DNA of 64,000 nucleotides from Macrosoma leucophasiata (lineage: Eukaryota; Arthropoda; Insecta; Lepidoptera; Hedylidae), in the NCBI GenBank assembly GCA_036365455.1, contig JAWQUS010000004.1, forward strand, positions 1,805,501 through 1,869,500, given 5' to 3'. Position 1 is the first letter of the stretch. Each line of letters begins with the position of its first letter. Below the pieces are notes generated by a model. That model made no database searches, was not told the origin of the DNA, and was given only the letters and a program-made list of their open reading frames with translations. A program made the translations under genes and the position numbers. Shown here one piece after another: positions 20,691 to 31,497 of the stretch.

Positions 20691-23600
20691 ATGGCGGCAC
20701 TAATATGGACTTTGTTGTTATTCGCAGGTAAGTCTTCTAGAAAACTTGGCGTTATTGCAAAAATTTTAACAATATTTATAATTATCTACCAGTTTTTCTA
20801 GTTGGAAACATACAGTGTGGTCTATATCAAATACTTATACCTTTCGTGTTGGTCTACGAATTAGGTGCTAAAACTTCAAAACATGCGAGACTTTTATTTA
20901 TAAAAACACGCCGCTAGCCTACCTCAATGCACCCAATTGGTAGAACCCTACCAGCAGATCATGAGATCCTACCAGCACTGTGTTAGCTGTATAATCTACC
21001 GCTAAATAGTTCATCGCTGTCGTAGACACCTTCGAATATAATTATCCGGAGACGTCAATGAGCTCGGGTCAACCGTGGGTGAATGCATGTATTAACATAC
21101 CTCTACTTGCCCCATTTTTTACTGGCGTGAAGTTACATTTTTTTCTTTAATTACTATAACGATTATTTGATTAAATGGGGTTCAAATTAAGGAGGCGTCG
21201 TGTTACGAATTCTGAACCACGTAGGTTAAGACTGCTGAAAGATATAATATTTTCAGGTGCCGTCTCGGCGTCTACTATCCCCAACCGCATCGTGGGTGGA
21301 GAAGCGACCACCGTTGAGAACTATCCCTCCATCGTGCAAGTGGAATTCTATAGTGAATGGCTCAGATCATGGACACAGTCGTGTGCTGCGAATATTTTGA
21401 CCTCAAGATACGTGTTGTCCGCTGCACACTGTTTTGAAGGAATGTAAGTCTTTTTCTATTTATTAAAATACCTAACAACTATCTGTCCAAAACCCAATCA
21501 GGATTACCAGAATCTGGAAGAGAGAGAAGGGTCCGAAAGACTGGTCCTAGGCAGGTATTCCACGAGGTGGACCGACGACCTGGTGGGGCTCGCGGGCAAT
21601 CGCTGGATAAATACGGCCCCTAGGCCGTATTTATCCAGCGATTGCTGGATAAATACCGTTCGTTGAGGTTATCTTTAGGGACGCCCTTGTCGAGCAGTCA
21701 ACGTCTTTCGGCAGAAATGATGGTGATGACAGTTCTGCCCGGAGTTCCATCTGCTTTCTGAAATCATTTTTCATAATCCTTCTTTCACATGAGCCAGAGA
21801 TGTTAGAAGAGTAAAATCTTTGACATGAGCATTCGGTTCATCGGGTAACGCTTTTTTTGCTGCTTGCGGTATCAAGTAGCGGTTTAGTATTGGTACAGTG
21901 ACACCGCAACGTTGGTGTGAACGAATGAGAGAAAAAAAATAATTTGGACGTAAATAAACAATGCAATATATTGCATACAAACAAACAAAAATAAGAAGGC
22001 ATAAAATCTAAATTAAGAAGGTCCAAATAGGTCCCGAACACAGCATGTGCCGGATTGAAAGACCGGTTGGGGCCTCGAATTGTGATTTGTTCAATATTAA
22101 TCAAATTATATTAAATTGCAATAAGAGTAGTACTAATACCAGAGAATATGTAATAATACTACGTATAGAATGGACACTTCGACGTCCCGCCCGATTTCCC
22201 CGCATCACTCAACCCCTTCCCCTCTTATGGGCGACAGTTGGTATTTTGTACGTGCTACGCACACAGGTGCGCGTGTAAATACACGTCACTGATTGATGTC
22301 TTTGTAAAAGAAACCAAATTAAGCGTTTGTATGGAATTTTGGCGGAGTGTCCGCGGTGTGCTGATACTAGAAATACTTATTATAAATAAATAAAATAAAA
22401 CAACAGTATTACATACTTATAAATATTATATATCGCCATTGCTGTGTGGCTATGTAGCCAGTCGTCTGGGAATGTTATTATAGGAGGAGAGGGGAGTCCT
22501 TTTGAGAAACCTGATCATTCACAAATTTTAATAGAGACGATGGTTGGAGATTTTAAAATGGGATTCAATATACGCACCATCTTGGTCGCTGTATGGATGA
22601 AAACGTAGGCAAATGCTAGCATAGATAAATATCATATTTAGTCTTCTATCTAAACATAAAATTGGAGTGTCTGTTTGTTACATAAAAATAACCGCTTTTT
22701 ACTAAATGCATATGTATGTATGTAGGTACACACCAAAACATTTTTTTTTACAATTTTTGTTTGCCTGCCTGTTTGTTTGTCTGTCTCTTTGTTCCAGCTA
22801 ATCTTGGGAACGTCTGAACCGATTTTGTAGGGACTTTCACCGGTAGATAGCCCATGTAATAAGGCTGATAAGGAGTGATTGGTGCTACTTTTATTTATGA
22901 ATTTTATTATACTAGCTACACAGCTAGTATTCAGTAATTATTGTTCAGTAGGTGTATCTACGCGTAGTCGTGGACACCCACGACTACGCGTAGATATACT
23001 GAACAATATTTTTGTTAAATTCTACACGGGCTAGTTTTGAATTAAATCTACTGGTGGTAGAGTTCCAGTGTAGGAGCTCGAGGGCGTAGGCACAACCGCA
23101 TTTCCTAATCTATCTGCCGCCAAATGGTAGTGTTCAGCACTATCGTGTTCCGGTTAGATGATACGGCTCCGTAATAACTTGTCACAACAGAGACATAACA
23201 ACTAAAGTCTCAGGGGTGACAACGCATCTGCATTTTGACCTGATCTTTGTAGGTGTCTATCACAGATCACCTCCAACAGATACCGCATTAGTGAATATTT
23301 GTTCGGATTCGTGTTCACCGTTTTTTGTGGTACGCGGGGGTTGCGGGAGACGTAACTAAAGCGCTGTGATTGGCTGTCAGGCAGCGTCGCGATTTCGAGC
23401 ATTGCGTTCTATGCTAGCAAAATGCACTAATGTGTTGTGAGCGTCGGTTGCCCTGAATGCGGTATCTATTGCAGGTTATCTGTGGTATCTATAGGCTGCA
23501 GTCATCACTTAACATCAATGTAAACTGCATGCTTGTTTGCCACCTTCATTACATGGAAAAAATCCTGTTTTTCTCTTTTTAAAATTCATTATTTTCCCTT

Positions 23601-25132
23601 CATTCCAGCTCGTATCGCAGTGAATGGCGTCGTATCCGCGCCGGTGCCACCTTCCGTCAAACTGCAGGGTTTCTCTCTTTCGTAGATCAAGAGTACAACC
23701 ACCCAAGCTACATGTGCTGTAATCTACACTTGGATGGGGACATATCGGTGATCAGACTTATCCACGTTCTCCCGTATACGGACGGTATTCAGCCAGGCAC
23801 CATTATTGCTCAGGGAACAGTTCTTCCTGACAATTTGCCAGTTGTACACGCTGGATGGGGAGCCTTTAGGGTTAGTATATAATATTCACTTCTTCATTTT
23901 ATACTACGTTATTTACTCTATTTTTGATTATCCAAGAATGAGAGTATGTATAGGTGTAAAAATGTAAAAAGGCATGCTCCGATGGTTCGGGCATATAAAA
24001 AGAATGTCGAATGAGCGAATGACTAAATAGATATACAATGTGAATGTACAATGGTTGCAGAGGCCCAGCAAGACCAAGACTGATCTATCATGACCTAATA
24101 GGTCGAGTACTGTCTGAGGGTGGGGTCAAAAGTCTTAGGAATCGGCGTGCATGTATGAAAAGAAGGATGAATGTAGGGACCTGGCGTGAAGATACATACA
24201 TACATACAGGTTTTGTCTCTTCTTTTCAATACATTTTATTCTAATCAATCCACATTAATGATAATAATAATAATGGCAACCCATTATACGTCCCACTGCT
24301 GTGCACGAGTCTCTCCCCTTTTTGGGGGGAGACCTGGAGCTTACTCCACCACGCTGCTCCAATGCGGATTGGTGGAGGTGCGTGGGTTAGTGGCCAACCC
24401 GCTGTCGGATGTTTTCAAACCGCCCATAAGGCCTCCGACATGGTTTAACGACTGCTATCCATCGAAAGCAATCGGGACCGACGGCTTAACATGCCCTCCG
24501 AAGCACGTAAACGCGCATTTAATTTGCTACTAGCGGTCACCCATCACATTACCCGACCGCGCACGTAGTGCTTATACCGAGTAGATCGCTTACGATCTAA
24601 ACCAGCCGCTGGGCCATGCGCGCTTCATCTGAGTTACCTGCGCAATTATCTTAAAGAAAACTTTGACTTCTTCCATCCTAATTTTCTCAGTTATTCACTT
24701 TACCTACTTAAAACGCCATCTCATTCTCTGATTTCTTAGCTAATTCGTTTAGCGTGACAGCGGTGCGCTTATGGAACGTATGTACAAAATACGTTATTTA
24801 TATAGTTATGTATTCTTTACGGACAGGAAGGAGGACCAACATCTGCACGACTTCTAGACGTCACCGTCTACACCGTCAACTTCGAGGTCTGCAGAGACCG
24901 TTACCTCACGCTGCCTGATCCGGATCTTGTCACAGAGAACATGATCTGCGCGGGTATATTGGATGTCGGTGGAAAAGGCGCCTGCCATGGAGACTCTGGT
25001 GGTCCCTTGTACTACCAAAATATCATCGTCGGTCTTGTGTCGTGGAGTCACGGCTGCGCTAACGAGACCTTCCCTACAGTGAGCACTGCTGTTGCTCCTT
25101 ACACAGACTGGATCGTTTCTGTCGCTGTTTGA
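20691..25132 (+). CDS. serine protease gene 1, triad intact, altered S1 pocket
   Basis: Exons 20,691-20,727, 21,257-21,443, 23,609-23,870 and 24,827-25,132; introns GT-AG, phases 1, 2, 0; 263 aa. Signal peptide about 1-17 ([13 protein letters not shown]...), short propeptide to Arg23, then IVGG. Catalytic residues His70 (SAAHC), Asp119 (DGDISVIR) and Ser219 (GDSGGP) are all present. The S1-site residues differ from trypsin: Gly213 (position 189, chymotrypsin numbering), Ser236 (216) and Thr246 (226), where genes 2 and 3 have Asp, Gly and Gly. Thr226 with a substituted 216 is elastase-like, so a preference for small or neutral side chains is likely, not Lys/Arg. One lysine in the protein. Intron 2 (2,165 bp) holds several transposons. 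Secreted, probably a larval midgut digestive enzyme. Confidence 0.93.
21060..21145 (+). mobile_element. decayed SINE S2 fragment in intron 1 of gene 1
   Basis: GTGGGTGAATGCATGTATTA and ACTGGCGTGAAGTTAC resemble the 3' part of S2, with the T-rich end at 21,137. Confidence 0.5.
21535..21740 (+). mobile_element. RTE-type LINE relic in intron 2 of gene 1
   Basis: ACGAGGTGGACCGACGACCT encodes RWTDDL, and GAGCAGTCAACGTCTTTCGG corresponds to the end region, followed by ATGATGGTGATGA. A 22-bp perfect hairpin (21,597-21,618 with 21,623-21,644, loop CCTA) has formed inside it. Confidence 0.65.
21750..22935. other. remaining intron 2 of gene 1, unassigned
   Basis: No gene call; short frames only. Text such as 22,785-22,870 (GTTCCAGCTAATCTTGGG, ACCGATTTTGTAGGGACTTT) looks like an old repeat. 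Confidence 0.4.
22940..23007. repeat. short inverted repeat
   Basis: ATTGTTCAGTAGGTGTATCT and CTACGCGTAGTCGTGG pair with CCACGACTACGCGTAG and ATATACTGAACAAT across a few-base loop; arms about 33 nt with two mismatches. Confidence 0.75.
23046..23562 (+). repeat. SINE-like family A, copy 6, split by a MITE
   Basis: Forward copy from CTGGTGGTAGAGTTCCAGTG to the A run at 23,556-23,561, interrupted at 23,261-23,484. It lies just before exon 3 of gene 1. Confidence 0.8.
23261..23484. mobile_element. 224-bp hAT-like MITE
   Basis: Terminal inverted repeats of about 30 bp: CACAGATCACCTCCAACAGA at the left and, reverse-complemented, CACAGATAACCTGCAATAGA at the right, both continuing TACCGCATT. Flanks are GTGTCTAT (23,253-23,260) and GTATCTAT (23,485-23,492), an 8-bp duplication with one change. 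It cleanly interrupts family A, which restores when it is removed. Confidence 0.85.
23935..24215 (+). mobile_element. LINE family C fragment in intron 3 of gene 1
   Basis: GGCATGCTCCGATGGTTCGG through GACCTGGCGTGAAG, then (ATACATAC)n. Internal stop codons; shorter than the copy at 1,500, lacking the GAGGCACGAGAGG block. Confidence 0.8.
24256..24645 (+). repeat. repeat family B, long copy in intron 3 of gene 1
   Basis: Begins with (ATA)n then GGCAACCCATTATACGTCCC and runs to TACGATCTAAACCAGCCGCT. The longest family B copy here. Confidence 0.8.
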
Positions 25133-25161
25133 GTATTATAGCTTTACTTTTAGGTTATTCT

Positions 25162-25167
25162 AATAAA
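25162..25167 (+). other. poly(A) signal of gene 1
   Basis: AATAAA 30 bp after the stop codon. Confidence 0.75.
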
Positions 25168-25217
25168 TATTTTTAGCAATGATCTTATTTTTCTTATTTT
25201 AGCAATTACCTAATTAT

Positions 25218-25395
25218 GAATGAAGCGCCCACGGCCCTGCGGCTGGTGTAGATCGCAAGCGATCTACTCGGTTATGCGAGACGGTCGCGGTCGGGTGTGT
25301 GCTGGGTGGCAAATTTAAACGCACGTTTCCGTGCTTCGGAGGGCACGTTCACCCGTCGGTCCCGGTTGCCATCGATAGATAGTTGTTGCCACGCC
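25218..25395 (-). repeat. repeat family B fragment
   Basis: Reverse orientation: GATCGCAAGCGATCTACTCG, GTGCTTCGGAGGGCACGTT and GGTCCCGGTTGCCATCGAT. Only the distal half of the family. Confidence 0.75.
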
Positions 25396-25399
25396 ACCA

Positions 25400-25895
25400 C
25401 CTAATTATGTCAACTTCTAGTCCGTCACCAATAAAAGAGGTGGAGCTCCTAATTAGGTATTTGGGAGAGATAAATATTTTTTTTTTTCAATTTCCGTCAG
25501 AGAGCTGTTTTTGTCAGGCTAATGAATAGGGCATTGGACTAATATTTTTTAATGTGATTTCAAAAAGGAGGTATATGAAATGTTGGAAAAAAATTGTAAT
25601 TGGAACCACTAGTCTTATAATAGCTATTGAGTATGAAATCAATGACGAATTCAAGAAATCTTAAAAATATCTTCGTTAATATTGCGTTTTTGTAAATAGT
25701 TTGTATAGAAGGTGTTAGGATTTGTATGAGGCATCTAATACTGTAATTATTTTTAAAATAATTATTATTTTTTTTAAAATTTTTCACTTTTTTATTTTTA
25801 AAACTCTTCTACAGTAATGCACCGATTTTAATATTTTTTATGTATATACTTTTCATATCCATATTACTTCCGAACTACGTCAATTAAAACAAAAA
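25400..25895. other. spacer between genes 1 and 2, nothing recognised
   Basis: Very AT-rich, no frame of interest. Confidence 0.4.
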
Positions 25896-25904
25896 AGATG
25901 TCCG

Positions 25905-26027
25905 TTTCATTCGAAGGGTCGCGGGTTCGATCCCCGCACCGAAACAAATATTTGTAGGTGTTATATGTATACAACGGCACCCACGACACAGGTTTATACC
26001 TAATGTGGGGCTGTAAGTGTAAGCGAA
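25905..26027 (+). mobile_element. SINE S1, 5'-truncated
   Basis: Starts within the head at CGAAGGGTCGCGGGTTCGAT (box B intact) and runs through the body to an A run. Confidence 0.75.
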
Positions 26028-26194
26028 AAAAAAAGCTACCCTATTGTACCTACCACTACGCTCATGAGATATTTTTATACCGGTCCCTACATAATAAGTA
26101 CTTGAAATGTTGTTATCAAATTTGTAATGATGCTACCATTGGTAAAAAATTAAAATACATCATAAACTCAGATAGTGTTAGATAAAATAAATGT

Positions 26195-26202
26195 TATAAA
26201 AC
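26195..26202 (+). promoter_or_regulatory. TATA box and GATA-type sites of gene 2
   Basis: TATAAAAC 47 bp before the ATG. Just upstream AGATAG and AGATAA (26,170-26,185) are GATA-factor-type sites, matched at gene 3. Confidence 0.65.
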
Positions 26203-26241
26203 ATTCGAGTCACTTATTACTAAACTTCATATTTCTCCAAG

Positions 26242-29200
26242 ATGGCGGCACTCACATGGACTTTGTTGTTATTTGCAGGTTAGTCTTCTAGAATACTCGA
26301 TTTTGTTGCACAAATTATTCGAAATATATACCTATTATAATATAGTCTAATCATTTCTATCAAAAAAGCATAGGTAGAGCAACGAATAAGTAATTTGGAA
26401 GATGTGTACCTAACCAGTTTTAAAAAGTGTCCCCAAAAACGTGAAACGTTAAAATTTAGGCTGTTTAAATGTCAAAGAAGATGTTTAAAGCCTTTAGGCC
26501 CTATATTGTATATCTGTAATACTTATTTCTACATTATACTCTATTCCTCAAATCTAAACTCTCAATAAAGTCCTCCCCCGTATTTTTTTTTTATGTCATG
26601 GAAGTGGTAAACGAGCATGGAGTAGAGTAAGTGATGACTGCAGCCCATAGACATCCACACAAAGACTAAGGTCAAAATGCAGATGCGTTACCACTCCTGA
26701 GGCCTAATAAGGTGTTATGCCTCGGTGCCGGAAAGTTATGCCTCTGTGTGCGCAGTAGTAGTAGCCTGCTGTCTAGGCTACTGAGGCAGTTAAAAAACCT
26801 TACACGAAAATGAAAAAAAAAAAACGAATGAAAAATAATCACAACATAAAAAGCGTAAAATCGCAACACAGACATCGCATTACTACTACACTACGGATTT
26901 AATCCAAAACAATGCATGAAATATTTTTTATTTACTTGTCTTGTAATATTTAAAAGTTTGGGCCGCCAACTAGCCATCTAAAGACCTACGCCCCTACGAC
27001 TAGGTGTCTTCACCTGACAGACTTGCCAAGTAGACACGACCCATAGATAAGGAACACGATGATGCTCATGTTTAAAAAAAATTCTCTGTGTCAATCTCTG
27101 AGTGGAAAATGTTGTTAATTTTCGCAAATTCACTGGCAAGTGAATTTAGAACTTAAAGAAAACTGGATAGAAAAATTTAACTTCGGGCAGGGATTGAACC
27201 TGGGAATGCCTCTGTGGCTTCGGTAGGTTAGGCTGTTAGAGACCCGTGGACGAGCTTTATGGGAGGAACCGGAACAGTGTTTTTAGTGTACCCGGATGAT
27301 ACCCTTCATGCCTTGAAATCGGCACAGTGGTGGTTTTAGAGGGTTCAAGTCCCTCATATCCCGGCTCTGCTCCCTAAAGAAACGGCTGAATGCCAAGCCT
27401 CGTTAAAAAAAGGCGAGGCTTAGATGGAAAAATGAGGTTCTAAGGTTACATAACTTATGAATGATATTTAACAAAAATTGGTATATAGTCGGACATGACG
27501 GCATGCAGAAACAATGACAAAGATCACGTGTTGTTAAATTCGGACTTGGATAACAATTCCAAGTCCGAATTAAACTGTAAACAAGTCTGAATTTAAAAGT
27601 CCAGAGTATATATCGAAGCCTTGCTTGCGGTTTCGCTTGTTGAACCACATAGGCACTTATTACTGAAAGACCACACATTATTTTACAGGTGTCGTCTCGG
27701 CGTCTACCATCCCCAACCGCATCGTGGGTGGAGAGCCGACTACCATTGAGAATTATCCCTCCATTGTGCAGGTGGATTACATGAGCGTATGGAGCAATGT
27801 GTGGTCACAGTCGTGCGCTGCGAATATCCTGACCAGTAGATACTTGTTGTCCGCTGCACACTGCTTTACTGGAGCGTAAGTTTTTCTAATAGTCTCCTCA
27901 GTTTTAATTAACTGGCTTACCGTCCGATCGCTAAATGACCTGAACGTTGACCCGCTCACTTTAACCAGGTCCGGCAATCGTTCTCCTACGACCGATTTGC
28001 CATTGGACTGTTCGTCGACAGGACGATTAATTTATTTCCGTTTCCCCAGCAGAGTATTTCACCTAAGGACTTGTTGAACCACCTACAGAACCTTTGGTAT
28101 ATGGCACTTTTGACAACACACTGTCTCACCTACTGTATGTTTCACCGACACAACAATAAACCTATAATTCTTTTAACTACCAGCCTTTTCATCTTGCGGA
28201 GTTGGTTGGGCGAGATGGAGACCGTGGGCGTCTCCGACTTAGCCAGGTTAGGTCGTAATAATTGAGTAAATGGTGTGACCGTTGCCCTGCAGATCGTTGA
28301 CATCCAATTTGAGCCCTCGTTGTCTAATCCCTATTCCATAACATAACTGTAAGCCGTTAATTGTCGCGCAGTAAGAACACGATGCTCTGTTTTCATTTTA
28401 AATAAATTGTACTTGATTTCCTTTATAAACTCTACACATTTTATTTCCATTCCAGGTTGTACAACAGCGACCTACGTCGCATTCGCGCCGGTACCACCTA
28501 CCGTAATACTGGTGGATTAATATCTTACGTAGAACAAGAGTTTAACCACCCGAGCTACCAGTGCTGTGATCTCGGATTAGATGGGGATATATCGGTGATC
28601 AGAATTATCGAACCCCTAACATATACGCCGGTGATTCAACCAGGCACCATTGTTGCACAGGGCACCGTACTTCCCGATAATTTACCTGTCATTCACGCCG
28701 GATGGGGAGCCACTTCAGTTAGTGTTAAAATATTTTTTTATACTTTTTCACGTCTATGTTTGCCTGATTATCTGAGTAGCGAACGAGACTATTGACATTC
28801 ATCAGGCACATTCACAAATATTGGGAGGAAATGGGCAGAAAAATCATGGCAATAGCAACTTTTTAAAATCAGATTCACTAATTGTCTTTTTATTATTCTT
28901 TCGACAATAAGGTCAAGTTTATATGACCACGCGGTACCGCGGTTTAATATGCTCATTACCGTGTATATACCGGATCGCTTTGCTCGCATGCAACGCGAGG
29001 CTCCTGAGTTACCCACCCGCCCGCTGCGAATTGACAATTCATACGTATACGTGTTATTTTGATTTTAGTTTTAATATTCTTCTGCATCAATCGCGAAAGC
29101 TATAAGTACCTTAAATTAAGCATTATAATCACGCACATAAGTGACGATCTTTAACAGTTTGCTCATCAACTGCGAGTGGACGTAAGTCCAGGACTAGCTC

Positions 29201-29576
29201 TCTACTCTACCTCTCTCTCTAGGCTATACAAAATACTTTATTTATACATGTATGTATGCTTTATCAACAGCAAGGAGGATCTGCATCTTCAGTTCTTCTT
29301 GACGTGACCATCTTCACCGTCAACTTTGAGCTTTGCAGAGATCGTTACCTCACCCTGCCTCGGCCAAGTATTGTCACAGAGAACATGATCTGTGCTGGTA
29401 TATTAGGTGTTGGTGGAAAAGACGCCTGCCAGGGAGATTCTGGTGGTCCCTTGTACTATGGAGACATCCTCGTCGGCATTGTGTCCTGGGGTCACGGCTG
29501 CGCTAACGAGACCTTCCCTGGAGTGAGCACCGCTGTTGCTCCTTACACCAACTGGATCGTTTCTATCGCTGTTTGA
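26242..29576 (+). CDS. serine protease gene 2, trypsin
   Basis: Exons 26,242-26,278, 27,689-27,875, 28,456-28,717 and 29,271-29,576; 263 aa; intron positions and phases as in gene 1. Signal peptide about 1-17 ([17 protein letters not shown]), propeptide to Arg23, mature enzyme from IVGG. Triad His70, Asp119, Ser219; trypsin specificity set Asp213 (189), Gly236 (216), Gly246 (226), so it should cut after Arg and Lys. Six cysteines fit the three usual invertebrate trypsin bridges; an extra adjacent pair, Cys111-Cys112, lies seven residues before the catalytic Asp. One lysine against ten arginines suits an alkaline gut lumen. Very close to gene 3. Likely secreted midgut trypsin; tissue is inferred. 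Confidence 0.95.
26586..26790 (-). repeat. family A copy 7 (partial) next to an S2 head scrap
   Basis: 26,586-26,745 is reversed family A with an internal deletion around TGGAGTAGAG. Right beside it, 26,752-26,790 (AGTAGCCTGCTGTCTAGGCT and ACTGAGGCAGTT) is a reversed S2 tRNA-like head. Confidence 0.6.
26800..27680. other. intron 1 of gene 2, mostly unassigned
   Basis: Near 27,180-27,240 and 27,315-27,370 are tRNA-like pieces (GGATTGAACCTGGGAATGCC in minus sense; GAGGGTTCAAGTCCCTCAT in plus sense), which suggest a rearranged SINE. Elsewhere nothing is recognised. Confidence 0.35.
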
Positions 29577-29619
29577 GTAGATATTTCAGTTTTATTTTAA
29601 GATTTTTTTTATAAATAAT

Positions 29620-30760
29620 TTTAGTACTGACTTTCTTTTCCTGGCCTTTTTATTTTACCTAATAACTGTGTCATATTTTTGTGTGTCGTCTTGTTTGTTG
29701 TTTACCTTAGCTTAATTAATAGGTACAATATTATATATCCTAGGTAGCTAACAATTGTTTGAAGTAAATCATTTGTCTTTTTAGGGCTCCGTACTTCGAA
29801 AGGAAATAATGGAACCTTTTTAAGATCACTTTGTTATTCGTCTGTTATCCTGTTTCTCAAAAACGCGTTCAAGCATTAAGCTGAAAATGATATCAAATAC
29901 TTCTAAACCAACGCAATTAAAAGTTGCAGCCATTTTTATGTTGCAAATTTCCGCAAATTTTCGAATTCCGGGAGTTGTTCAGGAATTAAAACACTCCTAT
30001 AACTAACTCTATCTCTTATACCGGAAAAATGTACAGTCCGATTGGGAGAGGTGTTTTATTTGTATAAAGCAAGGGATTGCATTATTACTTTCATAGTGGC
30101 TGACAATTTAGTAGCAAATTAACATCCATGGGTATCTATTACTATCTATCTGTCAGTCGTCAAGCTCACGATAGAGTACTTACACGACTCCGCATAGAGG
30201 CATACTACCTGTCGAAGTCCTCCGATGTTGGAGAACAGTCTGTGCAAACCAACAATCGCTCGAACTGCTCTTCGAAATCCAAGCGGCTGTTTAAAGTGAG
30301 GCCGAGGTGAGTACTTCATGCCGCACCCGTTTTCAATGTCTGCGTTGCCCAGTCGTTGTCTATTAGTTGGATGGCTCCAGTCTCCGAACAAGATTGTGAA
30401 TCATGCAGCGCTTCCTGAGGGCTCAACTCGTGAATCTTACCGACGACCATTAATTAATACTACATTACACACAATTAAATACGGTTTTTACAGGGATATA
30501 TATTGAATCGTATTCAGTGAATACCGGGTAATACCATTTATAATTAAATTAAAATAATAAAAATTATTAAAACATGGGACAGTCAAAAACTGCTGTTAGC
30601 TATGGTGGACAGTCAAAAACTGCTGTTAGCTAGACCAGTTTTGCCAGCGAAAAAGACAAACTGGAAACAACTGGCCGCTTCACCTCACGTCACCTTATAA
30701 TAAATATTGGGTGACAAGAAATGCTATATTTGACTGATTTTGGATAAGTAAAGAGTTTCC
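29620..30760. other. spacer between genes 2 and 3
   Basis: At 29,780-30,010 is a degraded stretch opening TTTTTAGGGCTCCGTA, in the style of family D. A duplicated 27-bp phrase with CAGTCAAAAACTGCTGTTAG occurs at 30,579 and 30,609. No gene is recognised. Confidence 0.4.
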
Positions 30761-30775
30761 TGACCAATGACAGCT

Positions 30776-31095
30776 GTCTTGGCGGTGGTGGTGGTGGTGT
30801 TGGTGGCGTTAGTGGCGTTGGTGGCGTTGGTGGCGTTGGTGACATTGGTGGTTTTGGTGGCGTTGGTGGCGTTGGTGGTGTTGGTGGTGTTGGTGGTGTT
30901 GATGGAGTTGGTGGAGTTGGTGGCGTTAATGACGTTGGTGGCTTTTTTGGTGGCGTTGGTGGCGTTTTGGTTGTGTTGGTGGTCTTGATGGAGTTGGTGG
31001 AGTTGGTGGCGTTAATGGCGTTGGTGGCTTTGGTAGTCTTAGTTGCGTTAGTGGTATTGGTGGCGTTAGTGGCGTTTATGGAGTTGGTAGTGCAA
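30776..31095. repeat. GTTGGTGGC-type minisatellite
   Basis: Degenerate 9-bp units (GTTGGTGGC, with GTTGGTGGT and GTTAGTGGC variants) for about 320 bp. A longer block, TGGAGTTGGTGGAGTTGGTG, recurs at about 30,903 and 30,990. The valine-rich and proline-rich frames across it are by-products. Confidence 0.9.
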
Positions 31096-31450
31096 CAAAA
31101 CAAAAAATGCACCATGTTAATATTTAAGTTACCACTTCTGCGGCACTCCCGGAGTGCAAACCATTGTTTTTTTACCGATTATTATCTTGTTCGATAGCGA
31201 ATACCTTTTTTTTTTCGAATTGAACACCGGATACGTGATGGAAGGAAACTTTTCGTACAAGCACTTGCTAGCCAAGACCTTGAGTACCAATTAAGTGTAC
31301 CACTAAATGTGACAGTTCAATCTATTTCTGTATTTTATACCGATACCTAATCAGTATTTGGAATTTTGTTATCGAATTTGTTAAGATGATTCCATTACTA
31401 AAACTTTAATACACACCATAAATTCAGATAGTGGTAGATAAAGGAAATAT

Positions 31451-31458
31451 TATAAAAC
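31451..31458 (+). promoter_or_regulatory. TATA box and GATA-type sites of gene 3
   Basis: TATAAAAC 47 bp before the ATG, then GGTCGAGACACTTATT. AGATAG and AGATAA lie at 31,424-31,441, in the same arrangement as gene 2. Confidence 0.65.
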
Positions 31459-31497
31459 GGTCGAGACACTTATTTTTAAAGTTTATATTTCTCCAAG

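Noticed and set aside
30690..31197. Long valine/leucine-rich and proline/threonine-rich frames on both strands
   Set aside because: They are translations of the 9-bp minisatellite; no start context, no unique sequence.
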